A DNA stretch of 60,318 nucleotides, from the IMG/VR virus record IMGVR_UViG_3300043783_000122, positions 1-60,318 of that record, one strand, 5' to 3'. The stretch is from a virus. Numbering within the stretch: position 1 is the first letter of the stretch; each line of letters opens with the position of its first letter. The translations under genes and the position numbers were made by a program. This document shows, in pieces, positions 26,167 to 33,736 of this stretch. The notes under the pieces were generated by a model that saw nothing but the letters and a program-made list of their open reading frames with translations, was not told the origin of the DNA and did no database searches.

Positions 26167-26228
26167 GGGCGGGGCTTTAGGTGGGCCATGTTGTCGTGAC
26201 AACACCGACCCACCCTAAACCCCGCCCC
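26167..26228. repeat. Nested palindrome, copy A of an intergenic element
   Basis: The arms GGGCGGGGCTTTAGGTGGG (26167-26185) and CCCACCCTAAACCCCGCCC (26209-26227) pair over about 18 positions with two one-base bulges. The centre is a perfect GTTGTC-GT-GACAAC. It lies between the tail-fibre-like gene and the terminase gene. It could end transcription from 26256, stabilise mRNA, or be a mobile palindrome. The centre resembles copies B (43798) and C (35223). Confidence 0.75.
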
Positions 26229-26255
26229 ACTAGCAGGGCAGAAACTTCGCCGCGC

Positions 26256-27575
26256 TTAGAAGCCACTCCAGGCAGTTATGATGCCCGAGGCGCCCGAGGC
26301 GTCGGCCACGGTCATAGAGATACCGACTGCAGCAGTCGTTCCCGAGGCTATCGTGCACGTCGCCATGACCTGTGTAGTCGAGGGAATGAACGTGATAGTC
26401 GTATCAGTCCCAAGTCCTGTGCAGGCATTCGCCGTCGTCTCCGCAGTCGTCGTGAACCCCGCGAAGCCGGTCGTGTACGCCATCGTCGGCGCCTTGTACA
26501 TCGGCACCGGGAAGACTACAGGGAAGCTGAGCGCGGTGCCCGAGGTGGTGAAGTGCCCCTGCCAGCGGGAGAGAAGGGTCGCTCCCTCATGGACGGAGTA
26601 GACGAACTGGAGATTATCCAGCAACTCCGCCTGCCTCGGGCGAATTTCATACGTCGAGGGGAGGGCCGAGCGCTCCAGCTGCGCCCCGACGAAGGCGAAG
26701 CCGTCGGTGGCGCCGGAGCCCGAGGTCGTGGGGGTGAAGCAGATGCCAACGCCAAGCTCGGTCGCTGTGCTTGGCACCGCCGCCGTGGTGAAATATCTCG
26801 CGAACGCCGTGGTGAGCGAAATCGGCGTGTTCACCAGCGTCGAGATGCCGGTCCAAGCGGGGGTGATGAGCGGGGTGGTCGAGGGTGCGACCGCCAAGCC
26901 CTCGTCCGTGCCGGTGCCCGCGATGATGACAAGGTTCGCCGTGTTGCCGTTATCGGCGGCCAGACCGGCCAGCGCGGCCACTTGCACGGAGAAGCTAACG
27001 GTCGAGCCAGCGGCCAAGAGCGACTGGGGACTCGGCACGGCTTGCCAAGCGCAGATGGGCTGGGTGAGCGCACCCGAGGTGCGGAATACCTTGGCGACCT
27101 GGGTGAAGCCGGACGGCGCCGTCGGGGAGCTCGTCACGATGGCCGAGCGGCCCGCGCCCGAGCCGACGTTAGTCACGAGCACCCAGCGGTCGGCGATCAG
27201 GGCGGCGGAGGTGGGAGCGGAGGTCGTGGCCCCAGTGACGGTGCCGGTTCCATTGACTTGGGTTCCGAGCAGATCACCATTGCCCAGCAAGTTCCTGGGC
27301 GAGCTCGCCCCACCAAATTGCGTGATGCGCATTCTCTCGGTCTGGGGATTCTGGCCCTGGGAGAGTCCAGTATCGACCGGGGCGAGCTCATTCCCCGTAA
27401 TAGGCGCACCGGGCGGGAGGAAATACTGACACGCCCCGTTGACCTTCGAGGCACAGTCGGTGTTGGGCGTCGTGCTGCCCGCGAGCGGCAAGCCCGGCCA
27501 GAGGCCCTGTTGCGCGTTGGCGGTCGCGCATAGCGCGATAACGCCCACCGCGGCGAGAAGAATCTTCTTGAACAT
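26256..27575 (-). CDS. Tail-fibre-like protein with Sec signal peptide
   Basis: ATG 27575 with GGAG upstream gives 439 residues. The leader MFKKILLAAVGVIALCATAN ends ANA-Q. The mature protein has fibre features: SPRNLLGNGDL near 95, ALIADRWVLVTNVG, then the C-terminal ERSALPSTYEIRPRQAELLD followed by LQFVY, a junction I know from fibre tips. It lies apart from the main fibre cluster, upstream of the terminase. Receptor binding or decoration is inferred. Confidence 0.82.
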   Translation of the reverse strand: MFKKILLAAVGVIALCATANAQQGLWPGLPLAGSTTPNTDCASKVNGACQYFLPPGAPITGNELAPVDTGLSQGQNPQTERMRITQFGGASSPRNLLGNGDLLGTQVNGTGTVTGATTSAPTSAALIADRWVLVTNVGSGAGRSAIVTSSPTAPSGFTQVAKVFRTSGALTQPICAWQAVPSPQSLLAAGSTVSFSVQVAALAGLAADNGNTANLVIIAGTGTDEGLAVAPSTTPLITPAWTGISTLVNTPISLTTAFARYFTTAAVPSTATELGVGICFTPTTSGSGATDGFAFVGAQLERSALPSTYEIRPRQAELLDNLQFVYSVHEGATLLSRWQGHFTTSGTALSFPVVFPVPMYKAPTMAYTTGFAGFTTTAETTANACTGLGTDTTITFIPSTTQVMATCTIASGTTAAVGISMTVADASGASGIITAWSGF

Positions 27576-27649
27576 TCGAGGTCTCCAGGGCCTAGAGTGC
27601 CACACGGAACGTCTGGCTTGGCCCTAGCCAGCCAGATCGATCCGAATTG

Positions 27650-27931
27650 TTATCGCTTGCGAAGCGCGGACCAGTCCACCTTAGGCGCCTTGGCGCCGGA
27701 GGCAATGCTGCACGCGGCATCTTTCACGCTGTCGCTCCCCGTGCCGAGATGGCCCCCGTGGCGGCCGACTTCGCCGCTCGCTGGGCCATCCAGGTGGCAA
27801 TGCGGGCCGAGCGCGTTCGAGTCGATCTGCGGCGCGGCCGAGCGAGCGTGACGATCCTGCGCCGGGCCGTCGAAGCGATCTTTCTTATGGAATCGTGGAA
27901 GCATGTCAGGCGTGGGAGAGGTCTCGCTCAT
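27650..27931 (-). CDS. Hypothetical His-rich soluble protein
   Basis: The start at 27931 (one base after the preceding stop) gives 93 residues, polar and histidine-rich (FHKKDRF, GPHCHLDG, GRHGGHLG), ending APKVDWSALRKR. No domain was recognised. The longer frame from 28018 would overlap the upstream gene by more than 80 bases. Confidence 0.62.
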   Translation of the reverse strand: MSETSPTPDMLPRFHKKDRFDGPAQDRHARSAAPQIDSNALGPHCHLDGPASGEVGRHGGHLGTGSDSVKDAACSIASGAKAPKVDWSALRKR

Positions 27932-27932
27932 T

Positions 27933-28235
27933 CTAGCCTCGCTTCTGGTTGAGGAGCGAGATCGCCCCTCGCAAGTGATTCGGCCCTGGGGGCGTCTCCT
28001 TGCCCCGTGGTTCGCCACTGACGATCTCCTCGATCATCGGCCGCTTGGCGTGGAATTCCTCCTTGTACACCGGCTCCTCACCAGCAATCTTGCGAGAATG
28101 CGTGGAGACATAGCCGTTTGCAATCCTGCGCACGTCCACCGAGCAGTACTCCGGCCCATCCTCGTCCGGCGCAGGGGCTCCCCCGCCCGCTAGCACGCTG
28201 GCGCTGGTCGCCATCTTTCCGCTTCGCTTGGCCAT
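27933..28235 (-). CDS. Hypothetical protein (100 residues)
   Basis: A basic N-terminus is followed by a Gly/Ala/Pro-rich linker, then YCSVDVRRIANGYVSTHS and EEFHAKRPMIEEIV. This layout (small beta domain with conserved RxANGYxxxxS) occurs in short head-cluster proteins of related phages, as far as I recall. Function unknown. Confidence 0.72.
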   Translation of the reverse strand: MAKRSGKMATSASVLAGGGAPAPDEDGPEYCSVDVRRIANGYVSTHSRKIAGEEPVYKEEFHAKRPMIEEIVSGEPRGKETPPGPNHLRGAISLLNQKRG

Positions 28236-28334
28236 GAAGATGCCTCCAATGATTGGGAATAGTGAGCTCGTAGGGGCGCGTCTAGAGTCAATGTATCGCG
28301 TGGGGCGTGGAACGTGCGACGTGGCCCCCGTGGG

Positions 28335-28808
28335 CTAGATTGGCCCTTGGCCGATCCAGTGCAGCACTGGCACCCTCGACGTGGAGAGCTTGAGCGCGGT
28401 GTCCAGCGTCGAGCATATCGTCGCGAGTTGCGGGCAGCGATGCACGGACTTCGTGATGATGATGCCCCTGACTGGCACCCGATAGACGGCGCGCAGGATG
28501 GGGAAATACAGATCGAGCAACTGCTCCGTCGCCTGCTCCACGTTGGTGAGCTTGCACTCTAGCACGATAATCTCTAGAGCGTGCCACATGACGAAATCGG
28601 GCTGACAGTAGCCGAACTTCCCGTCGGCCATATATTCATACCACGGCCCGATCTCGATGTTCGGCGCGCGACGAGCGAGGGCCTTCGCGACCTTGCGCTC
28701 ATACGCGAGCCCCAGGCCCTTCGTGCCCCTGGGCCGCGAGCGCGGAATGCACGCCGGCCGAGCGACGGGCTTGGCCCATTCGACGTGCTCAACGCGGCGA
28801 TGTGGCAT
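28335..28808 (-). CDS. PD-(D/E)XK nuclease-like protein
   Basis: The start at 28808 overlaps the upstream stop by one base (TGATG), giving 157 residues. The order GLAYERKVAKAL, GPWYEYM, QPDFVMW, IIVLECKLTNVEQATEQLL, then a strand RGIIITK matches a PD-(D/E)XK fold: Asp in QPDF, and Glu/Lys in ECK are the catalytic candidates. It may act as a resolvase or DNA-trimming nuclease near packaging. The longer frame to 28970 is probably not used. Confidence 0.78.
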   Translation of the reverse strand: MPHRRVEHVEWAKPVARPACIPRSRPRGTKGLGLAYERKVAKALARRAPNIEIGPWYEYMADGKFGYCQPDFVMWHALEIIVLECKLTNVEQATEQLLDLYFPILRAVYRVPVRGIIITKSVHRCPQLATICSTLDTALKLSTSRVPVLHWIGQGPI

Positions 28809-29029
28809 CAGTGGAGCGTACCATTGTGTGAGTGCAGAGTCTCCAAGCCAAACGACAGCTTCGGCCGAAGGAGCGAGAATTCTGGTGAGACCCGCTCGGC
28901 CAGGGTGATCTTCGCCCGAATCGTCTCGGCGCGAAGGCCGCTCTTGTACGCGTGCAGCTCCTTGACCCACTTCGGCGCCCGAACGAACCAGGGCACATTG
29001 CCACTAGCACGTTTCACAGTATCGGTCAT
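28808..29029 (-). CDS. Hypothetical protein (73 residues)
   Basis: This is a short mixed protein with FVRAPKWVKELHAYKSGLRA and a helical middle. It lies between the nuclease-like gene and the HEIVEW-motif gene, overlapping both. No family was recognised. Confidence 0.68.
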   Translation of the reverse strand: MTDTVKRASGNVPWFVRAPKWVKELHAYKSGLRAETIRAKITLAERVSPEFSLLRPKLSFGLETLHSHNGTLH

Positions 29030-29669
29030 ACTTCCTCCTCACAAACCTATCACACACGTCCGAGGCGTTAACGTCCCCCGCGACGAGCGAGCAATCATGG
29101 GGGGCTCGGAACATCGTGCAGAGCGCGCACTTGCGGCTCGCGACCCCCAGTCCGTAGCTGACCTTGGCCTTGGGGAGCTTCCCGTGCTGGAGGTCATAAA
29201 GGTATCCCTTGAGCTTCCCGGAGTACGGCGAGAGATCGAGGTCCGGGGGACAGGATAGGATTTTCTCGTGCTCAATAGGTTTATAAAGCGGTCGAAGAAG
29301 CGCACGGTACTCGGCAGGAGTGTGACCGAGGGTACGACAATAGTCATCCTCGGCCGCCGTTGCGAGGTGGTGGCGGAATTCGTACTCGCGATGCCAGGGC
29401 TTGAGCGACCACTCGACGATCTCGTGAAGCGCCACGAGCGTCCGGCACCACGGCTCATCCCTCGTCCCCGCGATGAGCGTGGGGTCGAAATAGACGTGCT
29501 CGCCAGAGAGAGATGATCCTGCGAGGTATGGGACCTCGTACTTGAAGATATACTTGCGCGAGCGCGAGATTCTCGTCCTGAGCTCCCCGTGCTCATGGAT
29601 GAGTTCCCTGAGCCTTTCGAGCGAGCCTTCGGGCGGCTCGTCGTCGTAGATGCTGTCGCCAGAGCTCAT
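29004..29669 (-). CDS. Protein with HExxE-type motif and C-terminal cysteine cluster
   Basis: This protein has 221 residues. The middle has LVALHEIVEWSLKPW and then HHLATAAEDDYC, a helix-helix pattern with His/Glu spacing like metal-dependent hydrolases. The C-terminus carries a cysteine group, KCALCTMFRAPHDC then VCDRF, resembling short iron-sulphur or zinc modules seen in phage proteins. Whether it is an enzyme is open. Confidence 0.75.
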   Translation of the reverse strand: MSSGDSIYDDEPPEGSLERLRELIHEHGELRTRISRSRKYIFKYEVPYLAGSSLSGEHVYFDPTLIAGTRDEPWCRTLVALHEIVEWSLKPWHREYEFRHHLATAAEDDYCRTLGHTPAEYRALLRPLYKPIEHEKILSCPPDLDLSPYSGKLKGYLYDLQHGKLPKAKVSYGLGVASRKCALCTMFRAPHDCSLVAGDVNASDVCDRFVRRKYDRYCETC

Positions 29670-29748
29670 CTCGTTCCCACTGCGGGCGGGCGAAGGAAAG
29701 CAGGAGCGCTCTCCAAGGCCACGCCAGTATCATGCGGAACGTGCGCAA

Positions 29749-30093
29749 TTAGAAGATCGAAGACTGCGCGTTCACCGTGGTCTCGACCGCGGCGATCAGC
29801 TGGGCGATCTTGAGCGGATCGGTCGTCGCACGGAGGCTTTCGAGGAGCGGAAGCACGGTGCTCGGGAGCCCATTGATCGTCTCAATCTTCGTGATGATCG
29901 CCGGGCCGCTCGCCGCCAGGGCGGCCGGATTGTTCACCAGCGCCATCAGTTGCGTCAAGTCCTGGTTGACCTGATTGGCCACGCTGCCGGTCATGGTGCC
30001 GGCGACGGACGCCAGTACGCTCGTGGCCTGCGTTCCCGTGATGCCAGAGCTGTTGAGTGCTCCGACCAACGCCGAGAAGATATTCTGTCCCAT
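29749..30093 (-). CDS. Hypothetical Ala/Thr-rich helical protein
   Basis: ATG 30093, eight bases after AAGGAG, gives 114 residues (MGQNIFSALVGALNSSGITG...). It is a low-charge helical protein with NQVNQDLTQLMALVNNPAAL and a C-terminal helix. It has no clear membrane span despite its hydrophobic composition. Role unknown; located between lysis and packaging genes. Confidence 0.72.
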   Translation of the reverse strand: MGQNIFSALVGALNSSGITGTQATSVLASVAGTMTGSVANQVNQDLTQLMALVNNPAALAASGPAIITKIETINGLPSTVLPLLESLRATTDPLKIAQLIAAVETTVNAQSSIF

Positions 30094-30143
30094 CTTTATC
30101 GCTCCTTGGTTGTGTCGGAGAATTATGGAAAGGTCTGACACTG

Positions 30144-30371
30144 TTACCTCACCATGAAGTCGTTGGGGAGTCTGATACGCATTGTCTGTCCTATCTTGGC
30201 TCCAGCACTTGCGAACTCGCTATCGTAAGTGGTGAAAGCCACATCTACACTTCGTTGAGTTGCAATGGTCTTGATTGCCTTCGGGGCTGCTACTGGCGCA
30301 GCCTTCCAGCCGCCGGCGAGGAGTCCAGCAAGACCACCAAGGAAACCTCGCCGGGCTAATTGCATCGTCAT
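30144..30371 (-). CDS. Chimeric mini-coat gene: Tat-like leader plus rearranged coat segments
   Basis: This gene encodes 75 residues. Residues 1-30 look like a twin-arginine leader (LARRGFLGGLAGLLAGG). Residues 37-50 (ATQRSVDVAFTTYD) match coat residues 79-92, and residues 49-75 (YDSEFASAGAKIG then RIRLPNDFMVR) match coat residues 33-59. The two coat pieces are therefore in reverse order. By my count the second is 19/27 identical in protein but only 53/81 in DNA. It is ATGA-linked to its neighbour, so it looks like a maintained gene rather than debris. Confidence 0.72.
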   Translation of the reverse strand: MTMQLARRGFLGGLAGLLAGGWKAAPVAAPKAIKTIATQRSVDVAFTTYDSEFASAGAKIGQTMRIRLPNDFMVR

Positions 30372-30685
30372 CCTGCCAGAAAGTCTGGATTGGGCACCTG
30401 TCCGACGCTACCATCGGCGAGATACCCGTCAATGAACTGCGGCTGGTGCATCTTCCACGAGGCCGTGCCCGCGTGCGCCGGCCCCACACGGGAGATGTCC
30501 TCAATGAGCTTATCGAACGCCGGGTGTAGCGCCTGCACGGCCACGACGACGGCCGGTTCAGCGTCGGCGAGGGAGCCCGCGAGCCCGATCCAGTCGGCGA
30601 GCGAGAGCCCGCCGAGCACGGCGCCGATCGAGCCCCCAGAAATGAGCCCCGAGATGACCGGAATGAGTGCGAGAAGAGCGCCCAT
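30368..30685 (-). CDS. Small protein with hydrophobic N-terminus
   Basis: This gene encodes 105 residues. Residues 1-40 are hydrophobic (ALLALIPVISGLISGGSIGA) and probably membrane-inserted. The rest (FDKLIEDISRV, MHQPQFIDGYL) is soluble. It lies just downstream of the holin, coupled on both sides, and may be a lysis accessory. Confidence 0.7.
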   Translation of the reverse strand: MGALLALIPVISGLISGGSIGAVLGGLSLADWIGLAGSLADAEPAVVVAVQALHPAFDKLIEDISRVGPAHAGTASWKMHQPQFIDGYLADGSVGQVPNPDFLAG

Positions 30686-30867
30686 CAGTTCGCTCCCTTT
30701 ATACGTGCGGCCAGGATGGCATTCTCAATCATAAGCGCAAGCGCCCAACGAGAAGAGAATGTAATGCTAGCATCGCCTACATTAAATGGCAGCAAGATTT
30801 GCCCGGCTCCTGGCCCGTAGATTATGCTCATAGTTTCTTTCGAGACCTTCGGCGCTTCCTCGCCCAT
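30685..30867 (-). CDS. Small hypothetical protein (60 residues)
   Basis: ATG 30867 shares one base with the holin-like gene's stop (TGATG). The peptide begins MGEEAPKVSKETMSIIYGPG and ends in a helix WALALMIENAILAAR. Candidate lysis accessory or minor structural protein; no family was recognised. Confidence 0.65.
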   Translation of the reverse strand: MGEEAPKVSKETMSIIYGPGAGQILLPFNVGDASITFSSRWALALMIENAILAARIKGAN

Positions 30868-31316
30868 CAGCCTTGCCCCGGACGATAGGTGTCGGCCTGC
30901 GGGGGCGCTGGAGCCGCCGAACTGACCTGTGCCGCCACCAGCGAGCCAGCGACGACCACGGTCGGACTGGGAATGGCTTTGGCGAGTGCCTTGCCGGCCT
31001 CGGACTGATCCGTAATGACCCCCTTGACCTCGGGAATGGCATCGACCACCTCGGTCGCATACTTCTTCGTATGAACGTAGAGGCCCCAGATGAGCGTGGG
31101 GAGGGTCAGAATAGCCCAAACCGCAGCGTTCATGAACTCGGGAGAGTTCAAGAGCGCCATGATGGTCTTGGCATCAGCCCAACCCTTGCCCGCGACGAAG
31201 CCGGCGATGCCAGCCCCGAACGTTGTGACGAACCAAGAGACTGCGCTCTTCGCCTGCTCGGCGTTCGGAACGATGGTGATGCCGCTTGGCTTCGATGCGC
31301 TATTATCCGGGCTCAC
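30867..31316 (-). CDS. Holin, Pam3-gp28-like
   Basis: This protein has 149 residues, with GTG start at 31316 overlapping the lysin stop (GTGA). Two membrane spans are seen: VSWFVTTFGAGIAGFVAGKG (about 26-45) and AAVWAILTLPTLIWGLYV (about 64-81). They are followed by EVVDAIPEVKGVI, the usual continuation in this holin family, and a soluble C-terminal tail. It should release or activate the adjacent lysin at the end of infection. Confidence 0.8.
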   Translation of the reverse strand: MSPDNSASKPSGITIVPNAEQAKSAVSWFVTTFGAGIAGFVAGKGWADAKTIMALLNSPEFMNAAVWAILTLPTLIWGLYVHTKKYATEVVDAIPEVKGVITDQSEAGKALAKAIPSPTVVVAGSLVAAQVSSAAPAPPQADTYRPGQG

Positions 31317-32218
31317 TTTTCGTCCTCCTTGACGGCCAAGATGGCCTCTATTGCCGCGCGGCCGAGCACGTTGGCCATCTTCGCGCTCGCGCCCGAGGGA
31401 ATAACTAGACCCATCTCGGCCAGACCGGCGGCGAGGCTATGGACCCCGTTCGCCAGAATGGCCTGGATCGCCGTCGTGGCCGCGTCGAGCTGGCGGTCGT
31501 GGAGGCTGGGTGCGTTCGCGACCCTCGCAGCGATCTGCATTTGGGCTTCCTCGATGCTCTTTGCGCTTGGCGCGCTTGATGCGGCTATCTGAGCGTCAGA
31601 GAAGGGAATGAACTGGCCCCAATCCTCGCCATTGGGCGTGTCGATGTCACAATCGACGCCAGCGACCTTCGTGGGAAGCCCCTGGTGGAGGACCCATTTC
31701 TTGCTGGCGAGGAATTCGGCCGAGCCTAGCCACTTCCCCGGCGCGGCGAGCCAGGCGAGGTTCGCATATCCCGCCGCGAGGGCCGCGTTGCAGACCGCGC
31801 CGCTTGCATACACCCCCACGCGGGCTTTGAACGCGCTGGCATCGAAGGCTACTCGAATGGCCTTGAAGTACGGCATCACAAGCGACATGATTTGCGTCGT
31901 GCTGGCATCGGTATCGACGGCGAAATAGACGCAGGGGTTCCCCACGCCAATCGTCCCGAGCTCGCGCAGGGCGGCCAAGGCGTGCTGAGCGTCGCGCGTC
32001 CCGGCCGCCGCTGAGATGTCCCCATGGGCGAAGTCGCCCCAGCCCTCGCTCACGAGGGTGAGCGACATACGTGCGTCCGCGATGGCCTTCGTCCGTGCTG
32101 GCGTGATGACTTTCGACGTAGTGCCGTGCGGATTGAGATACCCTATGATGTCCGTCACCCCGGCCTTGGCGAGGGCGGGGAGATGCGCGGTCACATCGAC
32201 GTTCACATCAATTATCAT
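31313..32218 (-). CDS. Endolysin, DUF1906 (Rv2525c-like glycoside hydrolase) type
   Basis: ATG 32218 gives 301 residues. Residues 1-210 form a TIM-barrel-like domain: DVNVDVTAHLPALAKAGVTD, IGYLNPHG, then ARMSLTLVSEGWGDFAHG, VYFAVDTDAS, VGVYASG, and WGQFIPF. This matches the DUF1906 group related to GH25 lysozymes; acidic residues in EGWGD and DTD are candidate catalytic ones. The C-terminal 90 residues are helical. There is no signal peptide, so the holin would release it. Confidence 0.83.
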   Translation of the reverse strand: MIIDVNVDVTAHLPALAKAGVTDIIGYLNPHGTTSKVITPARTKAIADARMSLTLVSEGWGDFAHGDISAAAGTRDAQHALAALRELGTIGVGNPCVYFAVDTDASTTQIMSLVMPYFKAIRVAFDASAFKARVGVYASGAVCNAALAAGYANLAWLAAPGKWLGSAEFLASKKWVLHQGLPTKVAGVDCDIDTPNGEDWGQFIPFSDAQIAASSAPSAKSIEEAQMQIAARVANAPSLHDRQLDAATTAIQAILANGVHSLAAGLAEMGLVIPSGASAKMANVLGRAAIEAILAVKEDEK

Positions 32219-32372
32219 TTTCCTCGTCCTCTTCCTCGTCCTCAGGCGCCCGCACCGCATACGCTCCGAGCGCCACAAGCTCCCGCACGACCCGCTCATT
32301 TTCCTGCCTCCGCGAGGCAGCCTCGACCCGGCGGATATTGGCCTGTCGTTCGAAATAGGCGAAGAGGCCCAT
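32208..32372 (-). CDS. Small acidic-tailed protein (54 residues)
   Basis: ATG 32372 shares one base with the upstream stop (TGATG). The peptide opens MGLFAYFERQANIRRVEAAS, is helical, and ends in an acidic run (EDEEEDEENDN). Its stop overlaps the lysin start by 11 bases, and its Glu/Asp codons supply the GAGGA ribosome site for the lysin, so it may couple lysin translation. Confidence 0.65.
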   Translation of the reverse strand: MGLFAYFERQANIRRVEAASRRQENERVVRELVALGAYAVRAPEDEEEDEENDN

Positions 32373-32989
32373 CAGCGCTTGTCCTCAATGATGCTCGCCT
32401 CGACCACCGTGGCCTCGACCGTGCGCTCCTTGGCCGGGACGAAGTTAATGGAGACGTTCAGGCCGGACGAGGGGGCGCCGTTGCGCTGGCCGCCCCTTGC
32501 TGGCGCCGCCGAGCGGTCCATCGTGGCCTCCAGGATGCCCTTCAGGTCGTTGTTGGTGAACTTCTCGGGAGATTCCTCTAGTCGCTGCTGGAGAATCTCC
32601 AGCGCCGTGAGCCCGCTCGTGACGAGGCGATCGTAGACGTTGTGATCACGTTTCTCCTGCTGGGTGGCGTAGTACGCGAGGAGCTCGCGAAACGCGGGAT
32701 CGCCCCGGAGCGCCGTGATGCCTGTGACGCTGCGGCCAGTGATGAAGCTGGCCTCGGCGTCCTCGACCCCAGCAGCGAGTAACTGCGCTAGTTGATGATG
32801 CCCCGTGCGCAGCACGGTGATAACACTGGCCGCCCCGGTGCCCTTCGACCAGTTGTGCTCGCGGAGCTCTTGGAGCAATATGGGCACGTCGAGCGCCACG
32901 ATCTCGCGCAGAACCTCGCAGGGTTCCTCGCGACGTGGCGAGGCTGCGAGGGCGAGGCTTTCGAGGAGCTCTAGAGACTGTTCGCTCAT
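32372..32989 (-). CDS. Probable terminase small subunit
   Basis: This protein has 205 residues. The middle has a helix-turn-helix pattern common in TerS proteins: SFITGRSVTGITALRGDPAF then RELLAYYATQQEKRDHNVYD and LTALEILQQRLEESPEKFTN. A C-terminal strand (LNVSINFVPAK) fits an oligomer end. It would recognise the packaging site. It is separated from TerL by about 6 kb that includes the lysis genes, which lowers confidence. A TATGAT sequence lies just before the start but no good -35. Confidence 0.7.
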   Translation of the reverse strand: MSEQSLELLESLALAASPRREEPCEVLREIVALDVPILLQELREHNWSKGTGAASVITVLRTGHHQLAQLLAAGVEDAEASFITGRSVTGITALRGDPAFRELLAYYATQQEKRDHNVYDRLVTSGLTALEILQQRLEESPEKFTNNDLKGILEATMDRSAAPARGGQRNGAPSSGLNVSINFVPAKERTVEATVVEASIIEDKR

Positions 32990-33018
32990 CTGGGAGTATC
33001 ATACCTGCAGAGTGTCAC

Positions 33019-33040
33019 GGCGAGAGACTGCTGTCTCGCC
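33019..33040. terminator. Hairpin between the RlpA-like and TerS-like genes
   Basis: GGCGAGA (33019-33025) pairs with TCTCGCC (33034-33040) around an 8-base loop. There is no T-run, so it may attenuate rather than end transcription of the secreted-protein operon before TerS. Confidence 0.45.
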
Positions 33041-33116
33041 TCGCTATACGTTCTTGCAGGCTTCCACTTCCGCGAGCGGTTCAATCGACCAATAGCGCGC
33101 CTGCGTGACTGTTTCA

Positions 33117-33500
33117 TTAGAAGTTCCCCCAGCCCGAGCGCGTGGTCGGGATAAAGGGCTTCGGGACCACCTCTAGCGTGACCCGGCAGACGCCCGGACA
33201 GGCTATTCTCTTCGCAGCGGCCGGGGTGAGATCAATCTCTCTCCCGCGCACGAACGGGCCTCGGTCAGTTATGCGAACCGTGACGCTACGCCCGCCCAGC
33301 GTGACCCGCACCCACGTGCCGAACGGGAGCGTTCGATGCGCCGCGGTCATCGCGGAGCAATCCAGCCTGCCTCCGCCGGCCATGCGCGAGCCGCAGTAGC
33401 CATCGGCCCCGCCGTACACGCTCGCCACGGCCGCGTGGCCGCCCACCGGGGCGGCTAGAAGCGAGACCGTGAACAAGACCGTGAACAAGATTGTCCTCAT
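33117..33500 (-). CDS. RlpA-like secreted double-psi beta-barrel protein
   Basis: ATG 33500 overlaps the upstream stop (ATGA), giving 127 residues. A signal peptide (MRTILFTVLFTVSLLAAPVG, ending GHA-A) precedes an RlpA-type barrel: ASVYGG, GRLDCSAMTAAHRTLPFGTW, VRITDRGPFV and REIDLTPAAAKRIAC. RlpA homologues cleave or bind peptidoglycan; the catalytic Asp in TDRGPF is present. A role in envelope opening at lysis is inferred. Confidence 0.88.
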   Translation of the reverse strand: MRTILFTVLFTVSLLAAPVGGHAAVASVYGGADGYCGSRMAGGGRLDCSAMTAAHRTLPFGTWVRVTLGGRSVTVRITDRGPFVRGREIDLTPAAAKRIACPGVCRVTLEVVPKPFIPTTRSGWGNF

Positions 33501-33694
33501 CTCACGCACTCGTCCAGACCGCTGCACGGATCGACGTAATACGGCACGTGCTGGTGACGCGAGTGCGCGTCGTGCTGGCGGCAGGGCTGCTCTCGATTGG
33601 CATCTTTTGACAGCGCAACATCGGTAGATTCGTGGCCGACGTGACCATCGACGAGCGCGCTGACGGCGGCGCATAAGATGAGGGCACGGATCAT
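33497..33694 (-). CDS. Small secreted His/Cys-containing protein
   Basis: This gene encodes 65 residues with a leader MIRALILCAAVSALVDGHVG. The mature part is polar (REQPCRQHDAHSRHQHVPYY then VDPCSGLDECVR) with three cysteines. GGAG precedes the start. Small host proteins ending with this YYVDPC-type tail exist in alphaproteobacteria as far as I recall. Its place among secreted lysis genes suggests an envelope role. Confidence 0.68.
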   Translation of the reverse strand: MIRALILCAAVSALVDGHVGHESTDVALSKDANREQPCRQHDAHSRHQHVPYYVDPCSGLDECVR

Positions 33695-33736
33695 TCGGTT
33701 GACTCCGAAATCCGTTGCTGATGTACCTGCATTGCT

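Noticed and set aside
24764-26218. Long plus-strand frame (484 codons) opposite the terminase gene
   Set aside because: Shadow of the terminase gene, with no recognisable domain and composition typical of antisense frames.
26181-27533. Long plus-strand frame opposite the tail-fibre-like gene
   Set aside because: Extremely Arg/Gly-rich and repetitive; the minus-strand frame carries a signal peptide and fibre motifs.
32998-33003. TATGAT sequence just before the small terminase gene
   Set aside because: No acceptable -35 at 16-18 bases; it would give an almost leaderless message, so I did not list it as a promoter.
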